Assembly: GCA_937916395.1 (NCBI GenBank)
Contig: CALFTN010000033.1
Span: 1 to 64,000, forward strand
Source: an uncultured Clostridia bacterium
GTDB lineage: Bacteria; Bacillota; Clostridia; Oscillospirales; Acutalibacteraceae
Reading direction: 5' to 3'
Length of the DNA stretch: 64,000 nucleotides
The position numbers were made by a program, and so were the translations under genes. Shown piece by piece: positions 25,688-34,319 of this stretch (position 1 is its first letter; the number at the start of each line of letters is the position of its first letter). The notes beneath the pieces are model-generated. The model did no database searches. It worked only from the letters and a program-made list of their open reading frames with translations, and was not told the origin of the DNA.

Positions 25688-27180
25688 GCTCTTTTCATTG
25701 AATACTTAATTATATTTTCCTGTGTTATTTCGTGAATATTCAGTTCTTTTGTAATTTCACCCTCACTCATAACGAGAACTCTGTCAGCAAGATTTTTAAT
25801 TTCGTTGAATTCTGATGATATAACTATAACGGATTTATTTTGCTCAGCTAATTTTTTTATGAGAGAATATATATCACTTTTAGCACCAATATCAATACCT
25901 CTTGTTGGCTCATCAAATATAAAAATATCGCTGTTTTTTAAAAGCCAACGCGCAATTATTACCTTTTGTTGATTTCCACCTGAAAGATTCTTGATTTTTT
26001 CATTTATATTTGTTGTTTTAGTTTTTAATCTTTGGTTTTGTTCTTTTGCATCACTAATGATTTTCTTATCATTAATAAATCCGTGTTTTATATAGTTTTC
26101 TAAAGATGATAGAACCGTATTTTCTGCAACTGATTTTTCAAGCAATAAGCAAAAGCGTTTTCTGTCTTCTGAAAGATAACAAATACCATTTTTAACAGCA
26201 TCATAAGGCTTTTTAAAATTCACCTTTTCGCCATTCACAAAAATTTCACCGCATTTTAATTTGTCAGCACCACAAATGCCCCTTGCTAGTTCAGTTCGCC
26301 CTGCCCCCATAAGACCACAAAAGCCAAGAATTTCACCTTTATGAAGTTTAAAACTGATATTTCTGAATTTGTTTTCACCCTCAAGATTTTTCACTTCAAG
26401 CGAAACCTCCGAAAACATCTTTCTATCTTTATTTTCTTTTATTTCACCTATTATTTCACGCCCAACCATCATTTTAATAATTTCCTCTTTGGTTAAGCTC
26501 TTGGTATCGCCAGTTGCGATATATTCACCATCTCTTAAAACTGTAACTCTGTCCGAAATTACTTCTATCTCGTTCATTCTATGAGAAATGTAAATCATAG
26601 CTATTCCTTTTTGTTTCAACTCCACCATTATTCTGAAAAGCTCTTTAACTTCAGCATCAGTAAGAGTAGCAGTTGGTTCATCCAGTATTAATATTTTTGA
26701 GTCAAAAGAAATGGCTTTTGCAATTTCTACCATTTGTTGCTTACCAATTGTAAGATTACTCACCTTTTCATAAGGATTAATTTCTGCACCCACATATTTT
26801 AGAATTTTTATTGCTTCTTCATTCATTTTTCTATCGTTTATAAAACCCATCAAACCATTAATTTCTCTACCAAGAAAAATATTTTGTGCAACCGTTAAAT
26901 CAGAAATAAGATTTAATTCCTGATGAATAATAGCAATACCTTTTTCCTGTGAATCTTTTACAGAATTGAAATCGCACTTGTCATTAAAAACAAAAATTTC
27001 ACCACTATCAGCCTTATAAATTCCTGTAAGAATTTTCATAAGAGTAGATTTACCAGCACCATTTTCACCCATAAGTGCGTGAACTTCACCTTTACGCAAA
27101 TTAAAGTCCACACCCTTTAAAGCGTGAACACCGGAGAATTGTTTATTTATATTAGTCATTTTTAAAATTGTGTTATTCAT
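25684..27180 (-). CDS. Sugar ABC transporter ATP-binding protein (RbsA/MglA-like)
   Basis: 498 residues with two ATPase domains. The first has Walker A GENGAGKST (38-46) and the signature region LTIGKQQMVEIAKA; the second has a degenerate Walker A (GLMGAGRTE) and LSGGNQQKVIIARW, as in all RbsA-type proteins. No Shine-Dalgarno is evident at ATG 27180 or at the next ATG (27159), and no clear promoter lies between it and the heptad array, so its expression signals are unclear. Order ATPase-permease-binding protein. Confidence 0.92.
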   Translation of the reverse strand: MNNTILKMTNINKQFSGVHALKGVDFNLRKGEVHALMGENGAGKSTLMKILTGIYKADSGEIFVFNDKCDFNSVKDSQEKGIAIIHQELNLISDLTVAQNIFLGREINGLMGFINDRKMNEEAIKILKYVGAEINPYEKVSNLTIGKQQMVEIAKAISFDSKILILDEPTATLTDAEVKELFRIMVELKQKGIAMIYISHRMNEIEVISDRVTVLRDGEYIATGDTKSLTKEEIIKMMVGREIIGEIKENKDRKMFSEVSLEVKNLEGENKFRNISFKLHKGEILGFCGLMGAGRTELARGICGADKLKCGEIFVNGEKVNFKKPYDAVKNGICYLSEDRKRFCLLLEKSVAENTVLSSLENYIKHGFINDKKIISDAKEQNQRLKTKTTNINEKIKNLSGGNQQKVIIARWLLKNSDIFIFDEPTRGIDIGAKSDIYSLIKKLAEQNKSVIVISSEFNEIKNLADRVLVMSEGEITKELNIHEITQENIIKYSMKRA

Positions 27181-27264
27181 AATGGTAGTAGTTTAACCAA
27201 ATCTACTAATTTTATAAATAAAAAAGGAATCAGGAAACAGAAATCAAACCATCCCCAAAAACAA

Positions 27265-27333
27265 TCTAATTCCTAATTCCTAATTCCTATTTCCTATTTC
27301 CTAATTCCTATTTCCTAATTCCTATTTCCTAAC
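27265..27333. repeat. Heptad array (10 units) overlapping the MATE gene end
   Basis: About ten 7-bp units TCCTAAT/TCCTATT in perfect phase. The minus-strand MATE gene reads into it: its last residues (GLGNRN) and TAG stop are encoded by the repeat. The 27181-27264 stretch holds no other feature. Confidence 0.88.
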
Positions 27334-28652
27334 CCCTTAACAACATTCCTATAAAAAACAAACGACAACACAACTGCAAGTCCCCATCCGATTGGCCAAG
27401 AAAGCCAGATGCCGACTGCACCGAAAATTGGGGAGAAAATGAACGCCAGAATTACTCTTAAAACTAAATCGGCAAAGGTTGCGAACATAAAATATTTCAT
27501 ATTACCAGTTCCCCGAAGAACGCCATCACACACAACTTTAAAACCAATCATACACAAAAAGGGTTCTACAATAATCAAAAACTGTTTACCGGTTGTGAGT
27601 GCGAGAACACTTTTATCACCCTCCATAAAAACGCCAATGAGAATTTCTGAAAAAGCAACGTAAACAACCGAAAATACTATTGCAGTAATAATTGAGAGCA
27701 CTGCACCACTTTTAAAGCCTTCTTTAATTCTTTTGAATTGACCGGCACCGACATTCTGTGCTGTAAAACTTGAAACAGAATTACCAAATGTAACAAGTGA
27801 GTTAACAGCAAATGTATTAAGCTTTATTGCAGCAGAATAGCCAGCAATTACAGCTGAGCCGTAGCTGTTAATTTCACCCTGAATAAATACATTGCCTATA
27901 GAAACAAAGCTTTGTTGTAATACACTTGGTATTGATATTTTAGAAATTCTTTTCAACATTTCTAACGAGAATATTTCAGCTTTTTTCTCGGTTTTTAATG
28001 ATTTAAGATGATAAAGTAATGTTGCCACCGACATTACACCAGCAACCCCCTGTGCTATAAACGTTGCCCACGCTACACCTGATACTCCCATATTGAAATA
28101 CACTACAAAAATATAGTCTAAAATTACGTTTGTTACAGACGAAAAAATAAGAAAGTAAAGTGGTATTTTAGAATTACCGAGAGACGCAAACACACCATTT
28201 GCAACATTGTATAAAAACAAGAATGTAAAACCAGCTATGTAAATTTTAAGATATAATGCTGAATCAGAAAATATATCTTCAGGGGTATTTATAAGCTCCA
28301 TAAGTTTTGGAGTTAATAAAATACCAAAAACTGTTAATACAACAGAAATCACAAGAGATGATATTAGTGACGTGTAAACTGCCGTTTTTACTTTTCTGTA
28401 TTTACCTGCACCAAAAAGTTGAGAAATTACAACACCACACCCAATGTTACAACCAACTGCAATAGCATTGAATATATTTGTTATTGGATAAGATGCACCA
28501 ACAGATGCTAAAGCCGCTTCACCTGCAAAGCGACCTGCAATAACACTATCTGCAATACTATACATTTGCTGGAAGATAACGCTTATAAATAAAGGCAGGC
28601 TAAAATATAGAATTACCTTACTTGTCTTCCCCTTAGTTAAATCATTTACCAT
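27315..28652 (-). CDS. MATE-family efflux transporter
   Basis: 445 residues with twelve hydrophobic segments and an internal duplication typical of MATE/DinF/NorM cation-drug antiporters. The pattern FSLPLFISVIFQQMYSIADSVIAGRFAGEAALASVGASYP is a clear family start, and QNVGAGQ in the second half matches the internal repeat. Substrate unknown. ATG with AAGGTG upstream. The C-terminal six residues come from a heptad repeat, suggesting the original end was replaced. Confidence 0.92.
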   Translation of the reverse strand: MVNDLTKGKTSKVILYFSLPLFISVIFQQMYSIADSVIAGRFAGEAALASVGASYPITNIFNAIAVGCNIGCGVVISQLFGAGKYRKVKTAVYTSLISSLVISVVLTVFGILLTPKLMELINTPEDIFSDSALYLKIYIAGFTFLFLYNVANGVFASLGNSKIPLYFLIFSSVTNVILDYIFVVYFNMGVSGVAWATFIAQGVAGVMSVATLLYHLKSLKTEKKAEIFSLEMLKRISKISIPSVLQQSFVSIGNVFIQGEINSYGSAVIAGYSAAIKLNTFAVNSLVTFGNSVSSFTAQNVGAGQFKRIKEGFKSGAVLSIITAIVFSVVYVAFSEILIGVFMEGDKSVLALTTGKQFLIIVEPFLCMIGFKVVCDGVLRGTGNMKYFMFATFADLVLRVILAFIFSPIFGAVGIWLSWPIGWGLAVVLSFVFYRNVVKGLGNRN

Positions 28653-28692
28653 TTTTCACACCTTGTTATATTAGGGATTTTAAAACTATATA

Positions 28693-28721
28693 ATTATACT
28701 GCACAAGTTTATTTTTTTCAA
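28693..28721 (-). promoter_or_regulatory. Promoter of the MATE gene
   Basis: Minus strand -35 TTGAAA (28716-28721), 17-bp spacer, -10 TATAAT (28693-28698), about 40 bases before the ATG. Divergent from the symporter gene, only 83 bp away. Confidence 0.8.
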
Positions 28722-28735
28722 GTGAGTGATGTAAA

Positions 28736-30082
28736 ATGAATGGTTTAATAAATGCAATAAGCAGCGTTATCTGGGGACTTCCTATGCTTACTTTTTTTCT
28801 TTTAGTAGGCATTTATTTCACTTTTAAAAGTAGATTTTTTCAATTCTTGGGTGTAAGAAAAATTTTTGACACAACTATAAAAACACTTTTTCAAAAGCAA
28901 GAAGAAGCTGAAAACGGTGTTACACAATTCGGTGCATTTTGCTCGGTTCTTGCAGCGTGTATTGGCACTGGTAACATTGTAGGCGTTGCAACTGCTATTT
29001 ATTCAGGTGGGCCAGGTAGCGTTTTCTGGATGTTTCTCTCATCATTTTTCTCAATGATGACGGCATACAGCGAAAACTACCTTGGCATAAAATATCGTTT
29101 CAGGAACAAATATGGCAGAATTTCCGGGGGTGCCTTTCAATACATAGAAAAAGGTGTAAAAATGAAAGGACTTGCAAAGATTTATGCTGTTTTTTGCCTT
29201 CTTTCTACTTGTGGTATGGGTAATATGGCTCAAGCGAACTCTGTTAGTGCGTCACTAAAAACCGGATTTAGAGTACCAACTTTTTTAACTGCTTTTATTG
29301 TAGCAATTGCTTGTTTTGTATTTATAAGAAAAGGTGTAAAAGGAATTTCACGCTTAAGTGAATTGCTTGTCCCTGTAATGACAATTTCATATTTACTTTT
29401 ATCTTTTGGAGTTTTGTTTATTTTCAGAAACAGAATCATTCCTATGATTACGCTTATTTTTAAAGAAGCTTTTACAGTTAAGGCTCTTAGTGGTTTTGGT
29501 ATTTTTAAAGCAATGCGATTTGGTATTTCACGTGGCGTTTTTTCAAATGAAGCAGGTCTTGGTTCGTCAACTATTATTCACTCAGAAACAGAAAACACTT
29601 CTCCTGAAACTCAGGGTATGTGGGGGATTTTTGAAGTTTTTTGTGATACAACACTCCTTTGTACAATAATGGCTCTTGTAATTTTAGTAAGTGGCTCTTT
29701 CACTCCTGATGGCCAGCTTTTTGGTGCAGAGCTTTCAGTTGCTTCTTATGGAATTTTGGGTGAACTGGGTAAGAAAGGAATCGCCCTTCTTACAGCAATG
29801 TTTTCCTTTGCATCGCTCACAAGTTGCTCTTTCTATGGCGAAAAGAGTGCTGAATATTTATTTACTCACAGAGCTGTTAAACCTTACAAATTCGTTTATT
29901 TAATTCTGGCTTTTTTAGGTTCTGTTATTTCGCCTGAAATTATTTGGTCAATAGCAGATATTTTTAATGGTCTTATGGCTGTGCCTAATTTGTTTGCACT
30001 TTGTGTTCTTAGAAAAGAAGTTGAATATCCAAACTCTAAAAGCTTGTATTATAAAAAAAGAAATGCCTTGTCACATCAGTGA
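28736..30082 (+). CDS. Amino acid carrier protein, alanine/glycine:sodium symporter (AgcS-like)
   Basis: 448 residues, about 10-11 membrane segments. The AGCS signature region GTGNIVGVATAIYSGGPGSVFWM lies at about 80-102, and the later motif GISRGVFSNEAGLGSS is present. Imports alanine or glycine with sodium. ATG with AGTGAG upstream. The TGA stop lies within the terminator stem. Confidence 0.92.
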   Translation: MNGLINAISSVIWGLPMLTFFLLVGIYFTFKSRFFQFLGVRKIFDTTIKTLFQKQEEAENGVTQFGAFCSVLAACIGTGNIVGVATAIYSGGPGSVFWMFLSSFFSMMTAYSENYLGIKYRFRNKYGRISGGAFQYIEKGVKMKGLAKIYAVFCLLSTCGMGNMAQANSVSASLKTGFRVPTFLTAFIVAIACFVFIRKGVKGISRLSELLVPVMTISYLLLSFGVLFIFRNRIIPMITLIFKEAFTVKALSGFGIFKAMRFGISRGVFSNEAGLGSSTIIHSETENTSPETQGMWGIFEVFCDTTLLCTIMALVILVSGSFTPDGQLFGAELSVASYGILGELGKKGIALLTAMFSFASLTSCSFYGEKSAEYLFTHRAVKPYKFVYLILAFLGSVISPEIIWSIADIFNGLMAVPNLFALCVLRKEVEYPNSKSLYYKKRNALSHQ

Positions 30083-30102
30083 CAAGGCAGGCAAATTTTT
30101 TT
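30065..30102 (+). terminator. Terminator of the symporter gene
   Basis: 10-bp perfect stem GCCTTGTCAC (30065-30074) with 30079-30088, loop ATCA, followed by AGGCAAATTTTTTTC. The gene's TGA is inside the stem. Confidence 0.85.
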
Positions 30103-30133
30103 CATTAAATTAAATTAATTTATTATGTAAAAC

Positions 30134-30412
30134 TTATGCCTCTTCTTTCATTTTTGCAAAACAAGCACTGCAATAAACAGGTCTGTCTTCACGTGGCTTG
30201 AAAGGAACTTCTGCTTCGCCACCACAAGCTGCACAAGTTGCTTTGAACTTTTCACGTTCTCCCTTAATTGCTTGTTTACGAGCATCACGGCACTCTTTGC
30301 AACGTTGTGGTTCGTTTACAAATCCTTTTTCAGCATAGAATTCTTGTTCGCCTGCTGTGAAAGTGAATTCTTTACCACATTCTTTGCAGATGAGAGTTTT
30401 GTCTTCGTACAT
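30134..30412 (-). CDS. Small zinc-ribbon protein (four CxxC pairs)
   Basis: 92 residues with CxxC at 9/12, 38/41, 60/63 and 81/84, enough for two zinc ribbons. The N-terminal half matches the probable zinc-binding zf-trcl type, and the second half the CxxC-x17-CxxC type. The central part is highly charged. Function unknown; nucleic-acid or protein binding is likely. ATG with GAGGA 8 bases upstream. Lies downstream of the sigma factor gene and separated from it by a potential structured RNA. Confidence 0.85.
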   Translation of the reverse strand: MYEDKTLICKECGKEFTFTAGEQEFYAEKGFVNEPQRCKECRDARKQAIKGEREKFKATCAACGGEAEVPFKPREDRPVYCSACFAKMKEEA

Positions 30413-30441
30413 TTTTAGCTTCCTCGCTTTTTATAATGATG

Positions 30442-30506
30442 TGTCCTCCAACGGAATTGCACCGTCACCTTTAAATTAACGCTCTCCTTTTTAAGCTAAG
30501 AGGACA
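30442..30506 (-). other. Possible structured RNA (three-way junction) upstream of the zinc-ribbon gene
   Basis: On the minus strand TGTCCTC (30500-30506) pairs with GAGGACA (30442-30448). Inside are a stem TTA.GCT/AGC.TAA with a 2-base bulge (30476-30499) and ACGG/CCGT with a 7-base loop (30451-30465). It lies between the sigma factor stop and the zinc-ribbon start and could be a leader element. I recognise no known class. Confidence 0.35.
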
Positions 30507-30509
30507 TAT

Positions 30510-31070
30510 TTATGAGAATACGTTTTTGAGTTTTTTTCTGGCACGCTGAAGTGCATTGTCAACTGCTTTTGGTGTAAGACCCAATTTTTCTGCTGTTTCA
30601 GTATAAGAAAGACCACTCATCTGACTATAAACAACTGATTTTTCAACATCTGACAACACACTCTCACAAAGTGAGAGAACAGATGAAAGATTTTCGCTGT
30701 CGACTATTGTATCCAATGGGTTTTTCACTTCACCACCCACAGTTACAGGGTCAATTTCACGATCAATCTGAAATTCGTTCTTTGTTTTTCTGACTGCAGA
30801 AACAATACCATTGTTCATACAAACAGTAGCATAAGCAGAAAACGGGATTCCTTTTTCTTGTCTGTAGGTTCTTACTGCAGAAAGGAAGCTTATCATACCC
30901 TCCTGTAATAAATCATCAACGTCAAGATAACCTGCATTATACATTTTAGGTTTGTGTGACAAAAACCTACGCGCCAAAGTATCTAAAGCAAGATTGTCGC
31001 CCTCTTGTGAAAGCTTTACCAACTCTTCATCAGTAAGCTCATTAAAACAAGACGCTTCCTTCTCGCTCAA
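30510..31070 (-). CDS. RNA polymerase sigma factor, sigma-70 family (SigH-like)
   Basis: 186 residues with region 2 (about 15-100; the core-binding and -10 recognition stretch DVDDLLQEGMISFLSAVRTY.. at 50-80) and region 4 (about 140-185; HTH YTETAEKLGLTPKAVDNALQRARKKL). No region 1 or 3. Closest in pattern to SigH/Spo0H-type factors of Firmicutes but shorter than B. subtilis SigH (218). TTG start at 31070 with GGGGTGG just upstream. It has its own consensus promoter. Confidence 0.85.
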   Translation of the reverse strand: MSEKEASCFNELTDEELVKLSQEGDNLALDTLARRFLSHKPKMYNAGYLDVDDLLQEGMISFLSAVRTYRQEKGIPFSAYATVCMNNGIVSAVRKTKNEFQIDREIDPVTVGGEVKNPLDTIVDSENLSSVLSLCESVLSDVEKSVVYSQMSGLSYTETAEKLGLTPKAVDNALQRARKKLKNVFS

Positions 31071-31102
31071 AATACCACCCCAATTAACATACTCTAGCGT
31101 AT

Positions 31103-31131
31103 ATAATACTACATTTATTAAATTTTGTCAA
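31103..31131 (-). promoter_or_regulatory. Promoter of the sigma factor gene
   Basis: Minus strand -35 TTGACA (31126-31131), 17-bp spacer, -10 TATTAT (31103-31108), about 33 bases before the start codon. Confidence 0.82.
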
Positions 31132-31202
31132 ATATTTTTTTCAATACTATATTTTTTTGTGCAAAACCGAAAAAATGACAAATTTCGCAAAAATATAGAT
31201 AA

Positions 31203-31231
31203 TTGAAATATTTTTCTTTATGTGCTATCAT
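31203..31231 (+). promoter_or_regulatory. Promoter of the AraC-family gene
   Basis: -35 TTGAAA (31203-31208), 17-bp spacer, -10 TATCAT (31226-31231). The leader of about 140 bases carries two inverted repeats, TACAAAA-g-TTTTGTA (31255-31269) and AAATCAA/TTGATTT (31327-31349), which are possible operators. Together with the sigma promoter this accounts for the gene-free 31071-31376 stretch. Confidence 0.65.
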
Positions 31232-31376
31232 TTATATATAATTAACATACCTTCTACAAAAGTTTTGTAAGAAATAATTAATTTAAATTACCGAGATTCA
31301 AACAAAGTAAAATAATATGTCCATATAAATCAAGAAAAGAGATTGATTTATTGTTATTATATTTCAAGGGTGCAAA

Positions 31377-32261
31377 ATGAACGATTTAGAAATAGTTGTT
31401 GCTACACAAGCATACATAAAATTACATCATAACGATGATGATTTCAGTATTGAGAGTATATGCAATGCTATAGGATATTCACGTCGTCAGCTTGATAGAT
31501 TGTTTCGTAAATATATACAGATAACACTTTACGAATATGTGAATGCTATAGTGTTAAGCAAAAGTGCAGAAAAACTTATAAACACACACGACAATGTACT
31601 TGATGTAGCTTTAGACAGTCATTTTAATTCTCACGAAGGCTATACAAGGTCATTTGCAAAACGTTTTTCTGTCACTCCTGATGAGTATAGAAAAACTAAA
31701 ATTGCTATACCTTTATTCGTTGGTCACCCTGCAAATCATTATCATATCTTGAAAGAAGGACGAGCAATGGAAAGCACATCAATCTGTACTGTAATACCTG
31801 TAAACAGACCGAAAAGAAAACTGATTTATCTTCCATCAAAATCGGCAACTGGTTATTTATCTTATTGTGAAGAAGCAGGCTGTGATTGGGAAGGACTACA
31901 GAACAGTATTCCCGAAAAGTTTGATACAGCTGCAATACTTGAGTTACCTGATTTTTTACAAGATGAAGGATACAGCAATATAGCTTCAGGTGTCGAAGTT
32001 CCATTAGATTATTCAAAGCCTTTGCCTGAAGACTATAAAATAGCAGAACTTCTTGAATGTACAATGCTTTATTTTCAGAGTGAACCTTATGATAATCCCG
32101 ATGATTTTGGGGTTTATATCGGTCAGGTTTACAAGGCATTGGAAAACTATAACTTTGAACGATATGGTTATAAACTCGCAACCAACATCGCTCCTACATT
32201 CAATTTCGGAGCACAAACAGATGTCGGTGCAAGAATCGCCGTACCAGTAATAAGAATATAA
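31377..32261 (+). CDS. AraC-family regulator with GyrI-like effector domain
   Basis: 294 residues. The DNA-binding domain is N-terminal (about 1-105): two HTHs, the second ending in SFAKRFSVTPDEYRKTK, a typical AraC signature. Residues about 130-294 resemble the GyrI/BmrR ligand-binding fold seen in Rob- and SoxS-related sensors, although here it is divergent. Such proteins usually respond to small hydrophobic compounds. ATG with AAGGGTG upstream. Monocistronic; target not evident, though the neighbouring AbiE-like genes converge on it. Confidence 0.8.
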   Translation: MNDLEIVVATQAYIKLHHNDDDFSIESICNAIGYSRRQLDRLFRKYIQITLYEYVNAIVLSKSAEKLINTHDNVLDVALDSHFNSHEGYTRSFAKRFSVTPDEYRKTKIAIPLFVGHPANHYHILKEGRAMESTSICTVIPVNRPKRKLIYLPSKSATGYLSYCEEAGCDWEGLQNSIPEKFDTAAILELPDFLQDEGYSNIASGVEVPLDYSKPLPEDYKIAELLECTMLYFQSEPYDNPDDFGVYIGQVYKALENYNFERYGYKLATNIAPTFNFGAQTDVGARIAVPVIRI

Positions 32262-32311
32262 AAAGTTAAGGATAGCTCCGATAAAAGAGTTATCCTTGTT
32301 TTATGTATTTA

Positions 32312-33145
32312 TTAATTTATTTTATCTACCAGAAAATGTACTTTTTGATATGCATCCTGTTTTATTCTCGCCTTTTCTTCTTCGTCGTTAATATCAAGAA
32401 AAGCAACTATATCAGAAGGTCCAGCGTGTTCTGGAGAGGCAAATTTCTCGTCTAACCTTTCTCTCATTTGTTCTACAAGTTTTTTATTTCTATAAGGAAT
32501 AAACTCATCTACAAGAGCCTTAACGCCACCTTGAAAATTGTCAATTGTACAGTAAATATCATATGCATCTTTTGGCTTTCCCCTTCCAAGCGCCATCGCT
32601 TTCATAACAAGATATGGTACAACTGATATAACATTAACATGACCACTATCAAGTGCACCATCAGAGCGTATATATTCAATTTTTACATCTGTTGGTGGAA
32701 ATTCAAAAGCAAAATTACCACCCGTTGCAGGCAACGCCTTTATACCATCAACGTGTTTACTTACTGCACCCCCATCGCCACCATATTTGCCAGATAAAAA
32801 ATCAACATCAACAGTATAAGATACTCCTTGTATTTCAACAGTTTTAACAAATGTAAAGTATTGCTCAGGATGTCTCGAGTATCCATTTTGCGTAAGTATT
32901 CTTTTTATTGTCTTATAACTATCGGTTCTTTTTATTTGTTGTTGGTCCAACAAAACATCGACATCTATTGAGCCAATATGATCACTGTCTGGATATAGCA
33001 AAGAAGGCACCCAACCTCCAATAATTCTAATATTATCCGCAAACTCATTTAACAGATTTACTATCTCTCCCAAAATCATATATGCGGCATCTTTTTGTCC
33101 TTCTGAGTAATCGACTGCTTGTTTTAACTCCCTATCTTTAATCAA
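32312..33145 (-). CDS. Nucleotidyltransferase, AbiEii/AbiGii-type toxin of a type IV toxin-antitoxin pair
   Basis: 277 residues of the DNA polymerase beta-like nucleotidyltransferase superfamily. Visible motifs are GGW (43-45), the S-x-D-x-D metal site (Ser59, Asp61, Asp63), a third acidic strand VDVDFL (Asp113/Asp115) and the late motif KPKDAYD (190-196), as in AbiEii toxins that add nucleotides to tRNA or other RNA. Translation begins at TTG 33145, overlapping the antitoxin TGA by 4 bp, with AAGGAG 8 bases upstream. The overlap forces coupled expression with the upstream antitoxin. Confidence 0.78.
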   Translation of the reverse strand: MIKDRELKQAVDYSEGQKDAAYMILGEIVNLLNEFADNIRIIGGWVPSLLYPDSDHIGSIDVDVLLDQQQIKRTDSYKTIKRILTQNGYSRHPEQYFTFVKTVEIQGVSYTVDVDFLSGKYGGDGGAVSKHVDGIKALPATGGNFAFEFPPTDVKIEYIRSDGALDSGHVNVISVVPYLVMKAMALGRGKPKDAYDIYCTIDNFQGGVKALVDEFIPYRNKKLVEQMRERLDEKFASPEHAGPSDIVAFLDINDEEEKARIKQDAYQKVHFLVDKIN

Positions 33146-34218
33146 ATTAATCTCTCCTTATATTCTTTTAAAATAATAGCTTCTGCCGCTTCTTCTCCAC
33201 GTCCTACATTTCCCAACAAATCAATAATTGTCTGTACAGGCGATGTAACAAAACTATTGTTAATTTCACGATAAAACATAAGTGGCGTTTCATCGTGAGG
33301 TATAGTTACAACAACATTTCCACCTGATTTCACGGGTTGTAAGTTCAAATCAAGAATAAATTCATTCAAATACTGTGGTTCAACATATACATCAACTTTT
33401 TTATATCTGACAGTAGGTGAATATCTTGCAGCTGCTGAAAACCCTCCTAAAACCGCACAATTGTCATGCTCTATACTCCAAGAGGAAATCTCTTTTTCTA
33501 ACTCGGGTAATGAATCAAGTGAATAATATTCGATTTTTTGTGACTCTTTTTTGTGATAATCATTCGCCCAAGAGTGTAGTAATTCTTTTATGTCGGTTAG
33601 TCTGAATTTTCCATCCTTATCTTCGTTAATCCAATCACGTTCTTTGAGGAAGCGTTTAACGTTTGAAACCATTCCGATTGATTTACCTGTTACTTCACAC
33701 AGTTTTTTTACTTGCCAACTCTCAAAAGGTTTATCTAACATTGTTCGTATTATTGCTGATGTTGCTCCTGATGTTTTCAAAAAATAATTTTTCTTTTCTC
33801 TTTTTTCGATGTATTTATTTTCTTTTCCTTGAAAATGTATAAATATCCTTTTAGAAAAAATGTAACAATTACCAGATAAATCAATATAACTCAATTGGTT
33901 TTTATATATGATTTCAGCTGATTCATTTGAAACATAAGGTGCCATGAACACATAACAATAATCATCGATATGTTGTAAGGCTAATTTTATAAACATATTA
34001 ACAAAGCGTTTTTCACCGTTTGTTTTTACCATTACGCAATATCGCTGAGATAGTTCATTATCACTAAAATGAACAATTGCGTGAAAATCTCCAAACCCTC
34101 TTTGAAGACCAGTATCGATAATTTCTATATCTGAAACGAATGGTACTTCATTTATGATTTTACAGAACTGTTCTTTAGCAGTCTGAATATATTGATTTTC
34201 CCAAAAGTTTTGTTTCAT
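33142..34218 (-). CDS. AbiEi-type antitoxin / transcriptional regulator
   Basis: 358 residues. An N-terminal domain (about 1-145) has GFGDFHAIVHF...CVMVKTNG and SYIDLSGNCYI, a pattern seen in AbiEi-family proteins; the D..xVK spacing recalls a nuclease-like fold. A winged helix follows (about 150-205, VKKLCEVTGKSIGMVSNVKRFLKERDWI), then a C-terminal AbiEi-type domain to 358. In type IV systems this protein represses its own promoter and counters the toxin without contacting it. ATG with AAAGGGTG upstream. Confidence 0.72.
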   Translation of the reverse strand: MKQNFWENQYIQTAKEQFCKIINEVPFVSDIEIIDTGLQRGFGDFHAIVHFSDNELSQRYCVMVKTNGEKRFVNMFIKLALQHIDDYCYVFMAPYVSNESAEIIYKNQLSYIDLSGNCYIFSKRIFIHFQGKENKYIEKREKKNYFLKTSGATSAIIRTMLDKPFESWQVKKLCEVTGKSIGMVSNVKRFLKERDWINEDKDGKFRLTDIKELLHSWANDYHKKESQKIEYYSLDSLPELEKEISSWSIEHDNCAVLGGFSAAARYSPTVRYKKVDVYVEPQYLNEFILDLNLQPVKSGGNVVVTIPHDETPLMFYREINNSFVTSPVQTIIDLLGNVGRGEEAAEAIILKEYKERLI

Positions 34219-34230
34219 TAAAAATCACCC

Positions 34231-34280
34231 TTTCACCGCTTTGGTGAAACTATTATAATCGATGAAACTCAATTTGTCAA
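34231..34280 (-). promoter_or_regulatory. AbiE-like operon promoter with operator
   Basis: Perfect sigma-A consensus on the minus strand: -35 TTGACA (34275-34280), 17-bp spacer, -10 TATAAT (34252-34257). An inverted repeat TTTCACC/GGTGAAA (34231-34237 and 34243-34249) overlaps the expected transcription start. A further half-site, GATGAAAC (34261-34268), lies in the spacer 18 bp from its counterpart. This is a likely autoregulatory site for the antitoxin. Confidence 0.75.
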
Positions 34281-34291
34281 TATAAAAAAAT

Positions 34292-34319
34292 AAAACTGAC
34301 TCTAATTGAAGTCAGTTTT
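34292..34319 (-). terminator. Terminator of the zinc-ribbon membrane gene
   Basis: AAAACTGACT (34292-34301) with AGTCAGTTTT (34310-34319), 10-bp stem, 8-base loop, followed on the minus strand by TATTTTTTTA. The stem contains the gene's last codons. Confidence 0.8.
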
